Part shown: piece by piece, positions 22,141 to 32,522 of the stretch
Numbering within the stretch: the first letter of the stretch is position 1
Layout: every line of letters begins with the position of its first letter
Source: Paragonimus westermani
Lineage: Eukaryota; Platyhelminthes; Trematoda; Plagiorchiida; Troglotrematidae
Reading direction: 5' to 3'
Assembly (NCBI GenBank): GCA_008508345.1
Contig: QNGE01003587.1
Location: 16,154-80,153 of the forward strand
DNA: 64,000 nt
Position numbers and translations under genes: made by a program
The notes under the pieces: model-generated
What the model was told of the DNA's origin: nothing
The model's database searches: none
Seen by the model: the letters and a program-made list of their open reading frames with translations, nothing else

Positions 22141-23860
22141 TACGGGTTACGTGACCCAACTGTCGCAGGCTATGCAAAGTGACTAACTGACACATCAGTC
22201 AGGCATCCCGAACGTTCCGGAGTATGCGCCTCAGAAAGGCGGTGACGTCCACGCAATCAGCCCACTTGATGTGGGCTCGTTCGTAAAAGCATCAATGGGC
22301 AGACATAGCAATTCTATTGACGTCTTCGTCACGAACGAGTCACGGTTCCGAACCATAGAGCAAAACAAAACGCACACAGGTGTGTACCATTCCCTTCGAC
22401 GATAACCAGACGCAGGTTGGCGAAGGTAACTCGTATCTTTGCTATTCTCGCTGATATCTCATCATCAGCGTTACAAGCTGGCGAGATAGTTTTACCCAGC
22501 TGTTTGAGTGTCCGCAGCCTCAAACGGATTGTCTAAAATGAAGAACGTAGAGGCAGGAACGCCCAGGTCTCACAACAGCGGTTTGCACTTTGAAGGTACG
22601 AGGCACTTTCCAGAATTATGTCCGTGAAAAACATAAACAAAAAACGTGGGTAAAGCACCCGTGATGAATATCACTAAAAGTGATAAACGCCGGAGACAAT
22701 TGTCCATAAACCCTCACTCTGCTTGCAGTGATCTCGACAGATTCATATATTTCCACAGAACTCTCTTGTGGGGATGGCGGTTCCAAAGAATTGGAAGCAA
22801 CCTTTTTAGTCTAAAAGGAACACGACTGGTGACTTTTTCTAGGAGTGTCGATGCTCCTAGATTCGTTGCAAGGTGAAAGTGGGATCAACTAACTCTCGAC
22901 CGCAACGGAAGCCCGCTTCTTCCTGACGTATGTGCCTTTTTATGGGATTAGTGAGCCGACTTAATGAGGCCAGTGATTAACTTCGATACAACAGACGTAA
23001 GACTGATGCTCCTTTGGTTATCACATAGACTCCAGGCCCTCTTTTAAAGCCAGGAATAAATTTTGATAATTACCAACCAAAAGGTATATTCAGTTTCCAG
23101 AATCACCTGGAGGAGTTCCATCACCTCTGGTCTTTCCCAACCCTCGTTGGAGCGAGGAGGAGAGGGGAGATCTTGTCCAGGAGCCTTGTTACGTTTCGAC
23201 AGTTTAAGCCGCAGGGCTACCCCGGCGTCCGACGGAGGACCATGCGGGACGCAATAACTAACCATTCAGGTCTCGTCGTCTCCATGGTCAGATTGAGGCC
23301 AGTTGGACTGTTCCTAAAAATATTCAACCCGCCTGTCAAGTCGACACGATTGGCTAGTGGCAAGTAAACCATCTTCTTCGCACATGGTCTCACACTGACT
23401 TGACAGTCAGTGCAACCACACATCTGGAAGGAAAGATTTCTGCCATCCCCGGATAAAAGGCCCGTTCCACCTCTTCCAACTGCTCGACCAATTGGTACTC
23501 ACGCTTTTTGCACAAGCTTTCGGCAAGCTGGTATGGTCGGGTTGTGTTCATGAAAAACGGTGCTCAAAATATGGGGATCGTGAGCTGTGGATGGCTGCAG
23601 CCTTCTTTCGCCATTGTCAGTGTTTGTCAAGGCACCAAAAATACCTCTCAGCCGCTTCTCCTCAGGAGAAAGATGGCCAAGTTGAAAATTAATACTTCCG
23701 GCCATTATGATGATACCAGTGTTTGGTCTGCCTCAAAAGGTAAACGAGGGCATTGTGGAACGCATCTTTAGTAGCACCCGAACAACTGTCCATTGGAGTG
23801 TACGCCGACATAATGAATATTCAGCGCTCTTCTGATCATCGTTGACAAATTTTCACCGAT
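22141..23860 (-). pseudogene. Degenerate RTE-clade LINE (endonuclease and RT)
   Basis: On the minus strand, FIMSAYTPMDSCS (near 23820; canonical VSAYAPTD) is followed by DAFHNALVYLLRQTK and LGHLSPEEKRLRGIFG with TDNGER (23499-23770). Those are RTE endonuclease motifs. RT blocks follow: KLSKRNKAPGQDLPS (canonical LRNNKAPGEDGIPAE) near 23170-23220, and RQEEAGFRCGRELVDPTF near 22880-22930. EHRHS and SPVVFLLD then appear near 22820-22860, followed by DDEISARIAKIRVTFANLR (about 22410-22460). LRQLGHVTRM ends it near 22150. The frame is broken by many stops. This is the only RTE in the window. An extension to about 24100 is possible. Confidence 0.85.
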
Positions 23861-26800
23861 GCATTGAGTCTGACAGCGTATAACCGACTGTTCCGTGAGA
23901 TCCAGTCGAGTAAACATTGCTCTGCTCTGAAACTTAGTGTGATTCTCACTTCAGTCTGACCTCAAGATTCAGCTTCGATGTCACCGGAGACCCTGTTAAA
24001 TACACACTCAAATCGACAACTATCCAGATGTGGGCTGAAGTGGATTACGATGCTAGAATCGTGCACTCGCGTCTTCGACACACAGCACACATCAAGCTCC
24101 AGTCTTGAGAGCGTTCTTGCCAGAGCAGCTTGTTGACCAACTTATCGGAGAATGAGAACACTGGAGACGCCGATGTCTCAGTTCTTTGTTCCAGAAAACA
24201 CTTATCATCCGAAAACACAGAGAAGGCAGAAAAGTTGGGGGTAAAATAGAAGGGAGAAGGTGAAGTGTATGAATAATGTCACCGTCGGGGAGCGATGAAT
24301 TCTGACCCAAACCGGTCGTTTATGCCGCGGAACGGGATTGATTTGAGGGGCCCCATCACGAGTCTTTGACTCAAAAGTCTGACCTGCGAGACAACGGGAT
24401 GTAAGATTTTTTTTTGGAGGGGGTGGGGTGGAACACACCGATCAGAGCTGGTGACTCCAGTGTCTTGCCGATCCGGTAGTGGGAGTTTGCCTAGCTCGAG
24501 AGCGTACATCACTGAGCGGTCAGAGTGCTCTTTGCCTGAGGGTGCTTTTCTAGCCGCCTTGTTTGGCAGACAGCGGCGAAACTACTGTTAAGCTAATTTT
24601 ATTTTGTGCTTATATTGTTGTACATAACTACCTAACTCCTCCTGCTTGGTCAGTTATGTGAAATATAACTTTATGTGCATCTGCTTTTCGCCTGGCTTCT
24701 CTCATTTAGCCTTTTTGACAAGGACCGAGGTGGCATTGAAGCCCTAGTCAGCTTAGTCATTCAGGTCGATGCAAAACACACCTTGACTGCCATATCAGAG
24801 TAGCAGAGTTTGTTAGTGTTTTACTCTATGGTTTAGTCCCATGACCCATTCTGTTTAACTGTGCCGTTTAGAAACGTGGCCCGTTTTGGAAGGTGTGAAG
24901 TGACTTACAATTTTTGACTGTTGTCGTGCCTGTCACTTAGAAAGCGCACATAAATAGCGTATTTGTTCCAAGACATTTCTAAGAGCGTCGGTACGCCATC
25001 AATCGGTCGAGTGTACAAAGTGCTCAGTTTACAGTGACTGGACCATGTATTTAGTGGGGAACCGTCCATTGTTCACCGAACTCGTGAACTTGAGGTAGCG
25101 AGCCAAAGATGCTGTCCACTGTGTTGCTGTGTGAAACACCATCATACGCGGGAGCATGTCGCTGTTCGTGCGGTGTCAACGTTCATTCTGTTACTAACTT
25201 TTCCTTCCAGCCCGTAATCGGGTTTACCCTGTTCTCTTTTTTGTTGATAACCTTCTCGCAGAATCTTCTTTTCCCGTTGCAGTGAGCGGTGGTTTGAGCG
25301 AAGACATTGTTGTTTGATGAATTTTATATCATTTCATTGAATGCTATTTTTCAAAACAGCACGCCTCGTCATTAAGTTAAACATTCAGCCTCATTTTGAA
25401 CGTGAACATAGCAGCTCACGGATTGCTGCAATACATTATGCCTGTGATAGCTTCATGTATACAATAACGAACTCCATTCATAGGGTGGTAGCTTCCAACC
25501 TTGAATGTTTACCTCTGATCATTTTATTGTATTTACATTTGAATAAAGAGGACAGAGGATTGACAGTACGCAAGTTTTTGTGTGGAAGGTTTAGAAATAC
25601 GTTTTTCCAAACAAAACCGTATTGGTGACGGCTAAGTTACTAGTGGTGCATCGCCAACACTACAAAGAATTATCCTTACACTTGGTAAACAGGGCGTTAA
25701 GATCTTTGTGTATTGACTGGTGTGAATCAAGTAGGATTCCCTTTTTATGTTGGCGGAACAGGACAAGTCTCCTCCTTGTAACTTGCTTGTTGCTTCGCTA
25801 TTGACGATTTTGACTCTCCGATAGTTCGTTGTCGTTTCACGTGATGGTCACTTATGCTTTGTGAGGTTCTGACTCCATCTGTTCCACCACGGTACGCTCT
25901 ATATTCACATCCGTATTCCTGAGCCATGTTTCATTTAGTGAATTAAGGTGTCAGTTTTTGACTGGGGAGATGTTTCTGTGTATACATGTGGGAACTCATT
26001 CATTTTAGACTTCTACATGATGGTTCATTTATCAAGTCAATGTAGGCGGATAGTTATGGGACATAAATTCTTCAAATTCGGTTAGCACTTCTTACGGGAT
26101 AGATGTAAGTCCTGAAACACCAGATAGTTTGCGTCACATCGTCCACATTGAAAATCAGATGGGAGTTGTTCTCGTCTCGTCGTCGTTTTACGATTTGTCA
26201 AATGTAATACAATCCTACGCATCTCTCATGGATTCACGACTAGACATCTCAGTGCAAATAGTGCATACAGTTTCAAAAGAGCATCACAACCAATAGGAAC
26301 TTGTTATAAAACTGCCATATTTCCGTTTTCGCACACTCCTGTCAAGCTTCTCTACCTTTTGAGCAATATGCCACATGAGCTCTTCTTTGATGTTCATGTG
26401 TCGCGCAACGCATCCTTGTTCTGTTTGTTGCTGTGTTTTAGAAAACTTCGTTGTTATGCGAAAGAATCTGTAACCCCGCAGTCCTGGGAATCGTTGGATC
26501 AGGGCGATCTCTGTGCTACTCTAAGGGCTGGTGTTCAGGTGCTCAATCGAAGCAAAGTACACCTTTAAAACTTGCAATTTGACCTAATCATCAGCACAAG
26601 AATGTATTGGTGGACCATCGGGTTATTATCTTGAAATACCCGTTCATTGTGGGTCCGTCAAAACTGGAAAAAATGCACTCGCATAGGAATCGTCATTCTG
26701 CACGTCACTTCCGACGTGTTTGACATCAACACGACAGCACATTCTGCTGACTGGAACCACGGCTGGCGTGATCACGGGCGGTCCGTTCACCCTAGGCATT

Positions 26801-27600
26801 TGACCAGAAAGATGGAGTTAACCGCCATCATCATGTATTTTGGGAATGCTCATAACGTCTTTGCGTCATTTACCTCTGACTTTGCATTGTGACCTTTTAC
26901 CTGAATTCCTGAAGCAAACTCCCTGTTAAGCAGCTCAGCTAATGGTGTTACACTGTGCACCACACAGGCAGTATCAGCACATTACCCGTTTCACAACAGT
27001 TTCTTTGTTTCGCACACACACGGCACTTTAAAATACTTGTTCGGTAGTCTCATGAAGACACTGTTTGATGCAGACACCACAAATTTGAGTTGGTAAGTCG
27101 ACGCTAAAGCCAGACCTTTTCTGCGTAAACCTTCCTGGCATCTTTTAATCACACTGTGTTGTTTCAATGAATGTCTGTCGCCGGTTTTCCGCTCTTGATC
27201 TCTCATAGTTTTGTGGCACTTCGGCATTCTCGGTACCATTGTTCGGGATTTGTTCAACGATGTTGTTTTCTAACCCATTGGGTAATCTGTATTTTACATT
27301 CTAACCGATTACCAGATATGTTGGATTTTGTCAGTTAGCATGCGAAGCTCCGTGAAGTAGTTTTGCTTCGAGTGGATGAACGAGTTTTACTTGTAGGGTA
27401 ATGTGATCATTGACAACTGGATGATCCACCAATATTCATCAAGGGTCAAGCGTATATACTTCCACCAGCTTTCATATGTGAGCTGACTTTTACGTCTCCG
27501 AGTGCGTTCTCTAGCTCGATTAGCGTAATCACATTCAATTTTCTAAGCCTTACGTCGTTTGATGTGCTTTTGAACGACGAGGACAATCGAAGGCATGTGT
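23861..27600. other. Gene-poor stretch, nothing firmly identified
   Basis: The left end may hold the decayed start of the RTE endonuclease. Near 24406-24431 there is a T-run followed by a G-rich run. The frames at 25341-25628, 26359-26568, 26647-26892 and 26991-27257 show no family motifs. Upstream exons or the promoter of the SLAIN gene may lie here but I could not identify them. Confidence 0.4.
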
Positions 27601-27721
27601 AACGTCAGCTGCATATCTAAATTTGTTCATTTTTTCAGGTCTATCTCATCGTCCACTGTTTCAGTATTGTTTATTTTTCTGTTAATCTTGCCAGCTTTGC
27701 AACCAGCTGAGGTGGTATTTT

Positions 27722-27739
27722 TGACTGCTACCTGACCAG
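27722..27739 (+). promoter_or_regulatory. Candidate splice acceptor for the SLAIN exon (cis or spliced leader)
   Basis: A pyrimidine-rich tract (tttttgactgctacctgac) ends in CAG at 27737-27739. The frame is open from 27740 to the first ATG at 27752 and closed by TGA at 27722-27724. The exon may therefore begin at 27740, after a cis intron or as a trans-splice site, both common in flatworms. Confidence 0.45.
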
Positions 27740-27751
27740 GCACCTCAAGAA

Positions 27752-30541
27752 ATGCCCGAGCTGACGGACATAGACTCCTTTGAATCTCAACTGCTGGCTA
27801 TCGACATTCTATCCGATGAGGGAATTAATGTAATTGAGCGTCAGCTGGGATTTGATGGTGGTGGATTATGGTGGCTTGATCCAACACAGCCAGCTGTAGA
27901 GGTGGATAAGTACGGGAACATTGATACCGGCGCGATTTTGGATGTTGAAGCTCAGGCTCATGCCTGGCTGCGATCGCCGTTTGACACAAATCCGGAGTTT
28001 CGGGACAACAGTTATCATTTGCTAAATCGCTTAGCTGAATTAGCTCGCCTCAAGGGACTGGTTGAAGAGGTGGCGTTGAAGCATTATGAGACGAATGAGT
28101 TCAAACAACCAAACCAGTCGGAGAACCGAATTTATCACTCTACATTGTCACTGGCAGGATTCGGAGACGTGGATAATACGGAACAACTTAAACAAATTAA
28201 CAACTGTCATCCACCGCCGGAGGATATTCGCCGAAGTTTTGAGTGTCCTTCGTGGAAGTATCCGAATCATGACAGTTATCTGAAGCAACTTTATGGTCAT
28301 TCTCCTAATAAACGATCGCCTCTACCAGAGGCGTTCGTGAACCCTCGGTTAATTTCAGGTCAGTTGCCTCTGCAACCTTCTGGCTTGCCACATAGTGGTC
28401 AGACAATTTCTAAAAACCCTGTTTTTAATCGCTCATTCGTTAAGCTATCTGGGTTGCCCAGTCTGCAAAAATCACAGCAGCCTCCATCTCCTCGCCATAA
28501 ACAACCTAATCGTTCTCAAGCTCGACATTCTGCTTCTAGGTTCTCCACTAACCGGATTACTGGCCCTGATGCTTCCAGCAGCCCAGATCGTTTACATCCT
28601 AATCGTGACCATCCGTCAAGCGTTTTAAATCGGACCTATTCCAAAGAGGCGTTAGATCAACTTAAAGAAAATGAGATTCCGCTTACACGTCGTAGTGATG
28701 GGTTGGTACAGTCATCGTTGCTGAGCAATTTTCTGCGTCCACCTCTTACGAGTTCCGGCGCCGTCTCAGATCCGGGCAGCGATGTGGATGTTTCACAGAG
28801 TGTGGAGTTAGGTGGTTATGGTTCCGGCATTTTGTCCAAGTCGCTCACAGACGGGGAGCTGCCACCCATTTTACGTGACTCAAAAATGAAGGCGAATGAA
28901 TCGTATTCAAGCCTGCGAAGCACGAATGTGATCCAGCTAGCTATACTGCAAGAATCGCAACTTCGACAACATAGTGGCAGTCGTGGAAAGTTGCACGGAT
29001 CGAATAACTCACTCACCTGTTCACTGCTCGAAGCGGACGAATTGAATCGTCCCGGAAGCAAAATCAATCAGTCGCAAACGAGTCTGAGTTCCTCAGATGT
29101 TGAATCGGTTGAAGATGGTCACGGCGTTGGTATTTTGTCGAATTCACTCACAGGAGGTGATCTGAAGTTACGGGGTTCGAAAGTCAAAACGGATGCCTCT
29201 TTTTCTAGCATGAGGAGTACAGATGTTATTGAACTGGCTAGATTGCAAGAGTCTCATTTAAGGAACCGTAGTAGCAGCGGAAACAAACTAACCGGCTCGA
29301 CTAATTCACTTACAGGTTCCTTGATTGATGGGGATGGGTTGAGGTTTCCTGGAAATTCGGCTAATCGTTCACAAACTATTCTGAACTCCTCCGATGTAGA
29401 TTTGACCAGGGCCAGTCATGATGGCGTTTTCTTGGGAGGCGGGAGCCCGAAACTAGAAGATAAAGCTTGCCACAACTCCGAGGAAAAACCATTTTCGCGT
29501 GGCGAAAATGGGAGAATGCCAGTAGAAAGCGTACTTGTTAATGAACAGACTGTAGTGCCTGCAAACAGACGCAAAATGCCACCGAATCCATTGCAACTTG
29601 CTGCACCGATTGGCCAACGTGGTCTGAATGATGGTCTTGCCTCTGAATCTTCTACACCAGTTGTCAACCTGCAAAAGTTCACCAGTCCCAAACCGCTGAA
29701 TAGTACGGTTTGTGAACCCTCTACTGTCACTATATTGTCCGAGGATCGACAAAAGTTTTTCCCGGAAGCACACGACATCTATTCTGAGCGTCCGAGCGAA
29801 TCAAAAAATTCTGTAACTCGTCTAGACTCACAGAAATCATTTGAGCTACTCGAGGCCCGTGTATCACAGGAAACGTTCAAGTTGAATATCTCATCCTCCT
29901 TGGATGATGGCATTCCTCGTGACGAATGTACAGGTTCTGTTTCTGATACAGAGTCGGGGGCACAACCTTCGTATGAGGTGCCAACCGCAGTAGAATGTGA
30001 CTCGAGTGGCTCTTTGAATGCAATCTCTTCAGAGATTGTACTTAAGTCAAATGAGGCTTCGGAAGAACCTGATGTTGATCTAATGAAAGTTGATGCACCA
30101 CAACGACGGTTGTCGAAACAAACGACTTCAAAGATACCGTCTCTTTCCGGTCGACCGATCCCCATCGGAGCTGTTTCACGCATCCCTGCACCTTCGCGAC
30201 AGCTGCCCACTATCAGCACGCGCTCTCGTTCTGGATCAACACAATCCTCCGCTCGCTCTTCTGCAAGCAATTTCGCGACCAGGCTGCGAACACCTCATTT
30301 GCTTCCTCCTAATCGAAGCGCCAAAACTGCAGTTCAACAGAACAATGGTAAACCATTCAGCCTGTCAGACACTCCTTCCCAGAACACAAATCAGTCTGCT
30401 GCTGTTGTCGATTCGTCACCCAAACCAGCAATACCTGGTCCACAACCAAGAGTTCATCGGTCTGACATGTCTCCCACCCGCTCAGCTAGTCGCCGGTTTG
30501 GACGGGGACAAGCAATTCCAAAAGGGGCTCGTCGGGAATGA
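27752..30541 (+). CDS. SLAIN motif-containing microtubule plus-end protein, 929 residues
   Basis: SLAIN proteins recruit the polymerase ch-TOG/XMAP215 to growing microtubule ends and bind EB proteins. Residues about 17-100 match the N-terminal SLAIN block, with LSDEGINVIERQLGFDGGG, LWWLD, then WLRSPFDTN followed by a helix. A signature segment occurs twice: STNVIQLAILQESQLRQ at about 390-406 and STDVIELARLQESHLRN at about 489-505 (vertebrate SLAIN2 TDVQILARMQEESLRQ, from memory). Two SxIP EB-binding motifs, SKIP (793-796) and SRIP (809-812), sit in a basic Ser/Pro-rich tail. Most of 180-790 looks disordered. It is longer than vertebrate SLAINs (about 570-580). The usual N-terminal coiled coil is missing; an upstream exon may carry it, since the frame is open back to 27740. 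The minus-strand frames inside are antisense shadows. Confidence 0.85.
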   Translation: MPELTDIDSFESQLLAIDILSDEGINVIERQLGFDGGGLWWLDPTQPAVEVDKYGNIDTGAILDVEAQAHAWLRSPFDTNPEFRDNSYHLLNRLAELARLKGLVEEVALKHYETNEFKQPNQSENRIYHSTLSLAGFGDVDNTEQLKQINNCHPPPEDIRRSFECPSWKYPNHDSYLKQLYGHSPNKRSPLPEAFVNPRLISGQLPLQPSGLPHSGQTISKNPVFNRSFVKLSGLPSLQKSQQPPSPRHKQPNRSQARHSASRFSTNRITGPDASSSPDRLHPNRDHPSSVLNRTYSKEALDQLKENEIPLTRRSDGLVQSSLLSNFLRPPLTSSGAVSDPGSDVDVSQSVELGGYGSGILSKSLTDGELPPILRDSKMKANESYSSLRSTNVIQLAILQESQLRQHSGSRGKLHGSNNSLTCSLLEADELNRPGSKINQSQTSLSSSDVESVEDGHGVGILSNSLTGGDLKLRGSKVKTDASFSSMRSTDVIELARLQESHLRNRSSSGNKLTGSTNSLTGSLIDGDGLRFPGNSANRSQTILNSSDVDLTRASHDGVFLGGGSPKLEDKACHNSEEKPFSRGENGRMPVESVLVNEQTVVPANRRKMPPNPLQLAAPIGQRGLNDGLASESSTPVVNLQKFTSPKPLNSTVCEPSTVTILSEDRQKFFPEAHDIYSERPSESKNSVTRLDSQKSFELLEARVSQETFKLNISSSLDDGIPRDECTGSVSDTESGAQPSYEVPTAVECDSSGSLNAISSEIVLKSNEASEEPDVDLMKVDAPQRRLSKQTTSKIPSLSGRPIPIGAVSRIPAPSRQLPTISTRSRSGSTQSSARSSASNFATRLRTPHLLPPNRSAKTAVQQNNGKPFSLSDTPSQNTNQSAAVVDSSPKPAIPGPQPRVHRSDMSPTRSASRRFGRGQAIPKGARRE
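28814..29413 (+). repeat. Internal tandem duplication in the SLAIN coding sequence
   Basis: Residues about 355-454 and 455-554 align collinearly: GILSKSLTDGEL with GILSNSLTGGDL, STNVIQLAILQES with STDVIELARLQES, NNSLTCSLLEADEL with TNSLTGSLIDGDGL, and SQTSLSSSDV with SQTILNSSDV. The offset is about 101 residues. Sequence divergence shows that the duplication is not recent. Confidence 0.9.
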
Positions 30542-31371
30542 ACGCCCTTTCGATTTATTGTGATGTTCGACGGAATTCGTCTTTCTGCTTGTCAATTTGC
30601 GTCTTTCACTGCAGCACCGGTTTTTTTAATTTACAACTCTCACCCAAGTGCCCAGGATCAACTTACCTGTCCTGCTTGTCTTCCAACTTTTCACACTTTT
30701 CTGCGCCTTTGTGTCACCCGTGAAGCCAACTTCTCTAGTAAACCTTTCCCTAGATTGAACAGAAGCTTTTCATAACTTGTTCTAATGACCCTCTTTTCAT
30801 GTGAATAACCACCATGACTTGTTTTCACTGCTCACCAACCTTTCCAGGTCAATTTTCACTCTTTGTATCGACTTGCTTCGCTCAAGTGGTTTGTACTACA
30901 CTGCCGTTTTCTAATTGTTGATACTTTCTCCTGTTCATTTAATTGATGCGAACAAATCAGTTCACATTAGCTCCCAGTGCTAATCTAGACACCCTTTGCC
31001 AGCTGCCGTATTGCCCGTGCTAACGTCACTAATTTCGTTCAGGGTATAGCAGCAGAAGATATCAGCCACTGAAGCCGACTCTAGTATGTCACGTTACACT
31101 GACATCCTTTGTTCTCCAGAATGAGTTGATGAGTTTGAGGGGTTAATCTTTCACCTTGTTAGCGTACAAGGTATGAAATTCGTACATAGTTTACTAACCA
31201 ATAAGTCTGCTCAAAAGTAGACAGCAACAGTCGGAGTAAGGCCACTTTTATTACTTATCTCCATGATTGATAGTCAGCCTCACTTGAACAACCCTAACCC
31301 ATAGTTAACAACGTTGCATCTAGTACAGGGTTTTACATTTTTAGTTTTAATCATACAGTTAGTGTATTAAA
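30542..31371 (+). other. Likely 3' UTR of the SLAIN gene
   Basis: Non-coding and pyrimidine-rich after the TGA at 30539-30541. The first plausible poly(A) hexamer I noticed downstream is ATTAAA at 31366-31371; the real end is unproven. Confidence 0.35.
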
Positions 31372-32398
31372 AGTGACTCTGAATAGATGTCAAATCTTCC
31401 GACATTTATCGACTGTTTGGGAAACGCAGCGTCGCGCGTAAAACTCGCGACGTTTTGAGTATCTCGCCTAGATACTTACCTGGCCACGAGAGTGGACAAA
31501 TTAAACAGCAGTTCGACTAACACGTGCGTCAAAGCTTTTTGCAGGCATACACACACTGGGGATTCATAAACCAATATGGGGACTTACCAGTGCGGGTCAC
31601 CATCCTGAGATGGCACCTTAGTCGATCGATGCGACTGAAAGCTCTTGGCTCAAGTAGCAACGGACACCACTGATTCGACTAAGTATACTGGTTGCCAGAT
31701 GCCATTCACGCGTATCAAAGAATATGCGTGGCGAATAAGCCAGCATATTTACTCACTATTCTGTTATTTCTTTATTTTGGTCAGGCTGTTCAACCTTCAT
31801 GTCGATTGGAATTTTGGTTCGTTGTTTCGTTATCTCCAATTAACTCACTTGCATGTTTCATGTTGTTGGCAAATACGATTGGTTTAACTGTTTTTAATCA
31901 TCTGGTTTTAGGAGACCACTACGTCGATGACGCTTCCAAATGAGTCCACAGGTTTAATATGATGAGTGCTTGGTTTCTGTATAACAGTAGGTGTTTTTGC
32001 CGCCCAACACTATAGGTCTTGTACAACCTGCTATCGTCCGTTTTAGACTCGCGATAGTTACGATGTATTTCTCGAGCTTTTGAAGGTTAGTTCATTCTTA
32101 GAAACATAAGCGTAAATGTTATTAAGCTGTTGCCGCTCGGTAATCTCAGACTAAGGTAGTTCGTACAGGCTCTATTGTGTTACAGAGTGGTAACAAAGTC
32201 GGTGATTTTTGAGATTATAGCATAAACTGAGCATAACTCACACTTGTTTTCAACTTTGACATACACACAAACACAGTACTCGGGCCTCGTGTTTCTTAGA
32301 GCTCATAATTGTTATGTATCCTTATCGTGAATTTAATCTCGGTCCATAGGATTATGCTGCGAACATTCTGGCCGCTGTTCCATTGACGTGAAACGGAG
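31372..32398. other. No assignable feature
   Basis: Short frames at 31645-31943 are hydrophobic but unrecognised. The right end is the insertion target of the Penelope-like element. Confidence 0.4.
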
Positions 32399-32410
32399 CA
32401 TGACCTAAGT
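32399..32410. repeat. Left target-site duplication of the PLE
   Basis: CATGACCTAAGT, repeated exactly at 33512-33523. A 12-bp direct repeat around the element is what an insertion would leave. Confidence 0.85.
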
Positions 32411-32520
32411 TCACCGATAGCGGTAGAAGGCATACATCGCGAGATGTTAACATTTCGTTTACTCTCTTCAGTCACGAACGTAAAACATTAGAATATATAG
32501 GACATGCGGTTAGCAACACA
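32408..32520. repeat. Left inverted terminal repeat of the PLE
   Basis: Reverse complement of 33380-33485 with few mismatches and one 7-nt insertion (around GTAAAAC near 32480). The inner end is the point where PLE coding homology begins. The outer 3 bp overlap the target duplication. Confidence 0.93.
32437..32477 (-). ncRNA. Minimal type I hammerhead ribozyme, left PLE repeat
   Basis: On the minus strand: stem I 5' arm UCGUGA, core CUGAAGA, stem II region GAGUAAAC (only the G-C closing pair), core GAA, stem III AUGUUAACAU, cleavage-site C17 (AUC triplet, 32443), stem I 3' arm UCGCGA. Stem I pairs over 6 bp with one G-U. All invariant core positions (C3-U4-G5-A6, G8-A9, G12-A13-A14, A15.1-U16.1, C17) are present. 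Stem III is a loop-less palindrome, as in the PLE hammerheads described as acting in dimers. The weak stem II suggests low activity. Confidence 0.82.
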
Positions 32521-32522
32521 TT

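Noticed and set aside
24505..24540. Box A-like GAGCGGTCAGAGTGCT as a tRNA gene or SINE
   Set aside because: No box B or acceptor pairing downstream, and no repeat partner in the window.
29779..30270. 163-codon minus-strand frame
   Set aside because: Lies wholly inside the SLAIN coding exon on the opposite strand; it is an antisense shadow of the Ser-rich reading frame.
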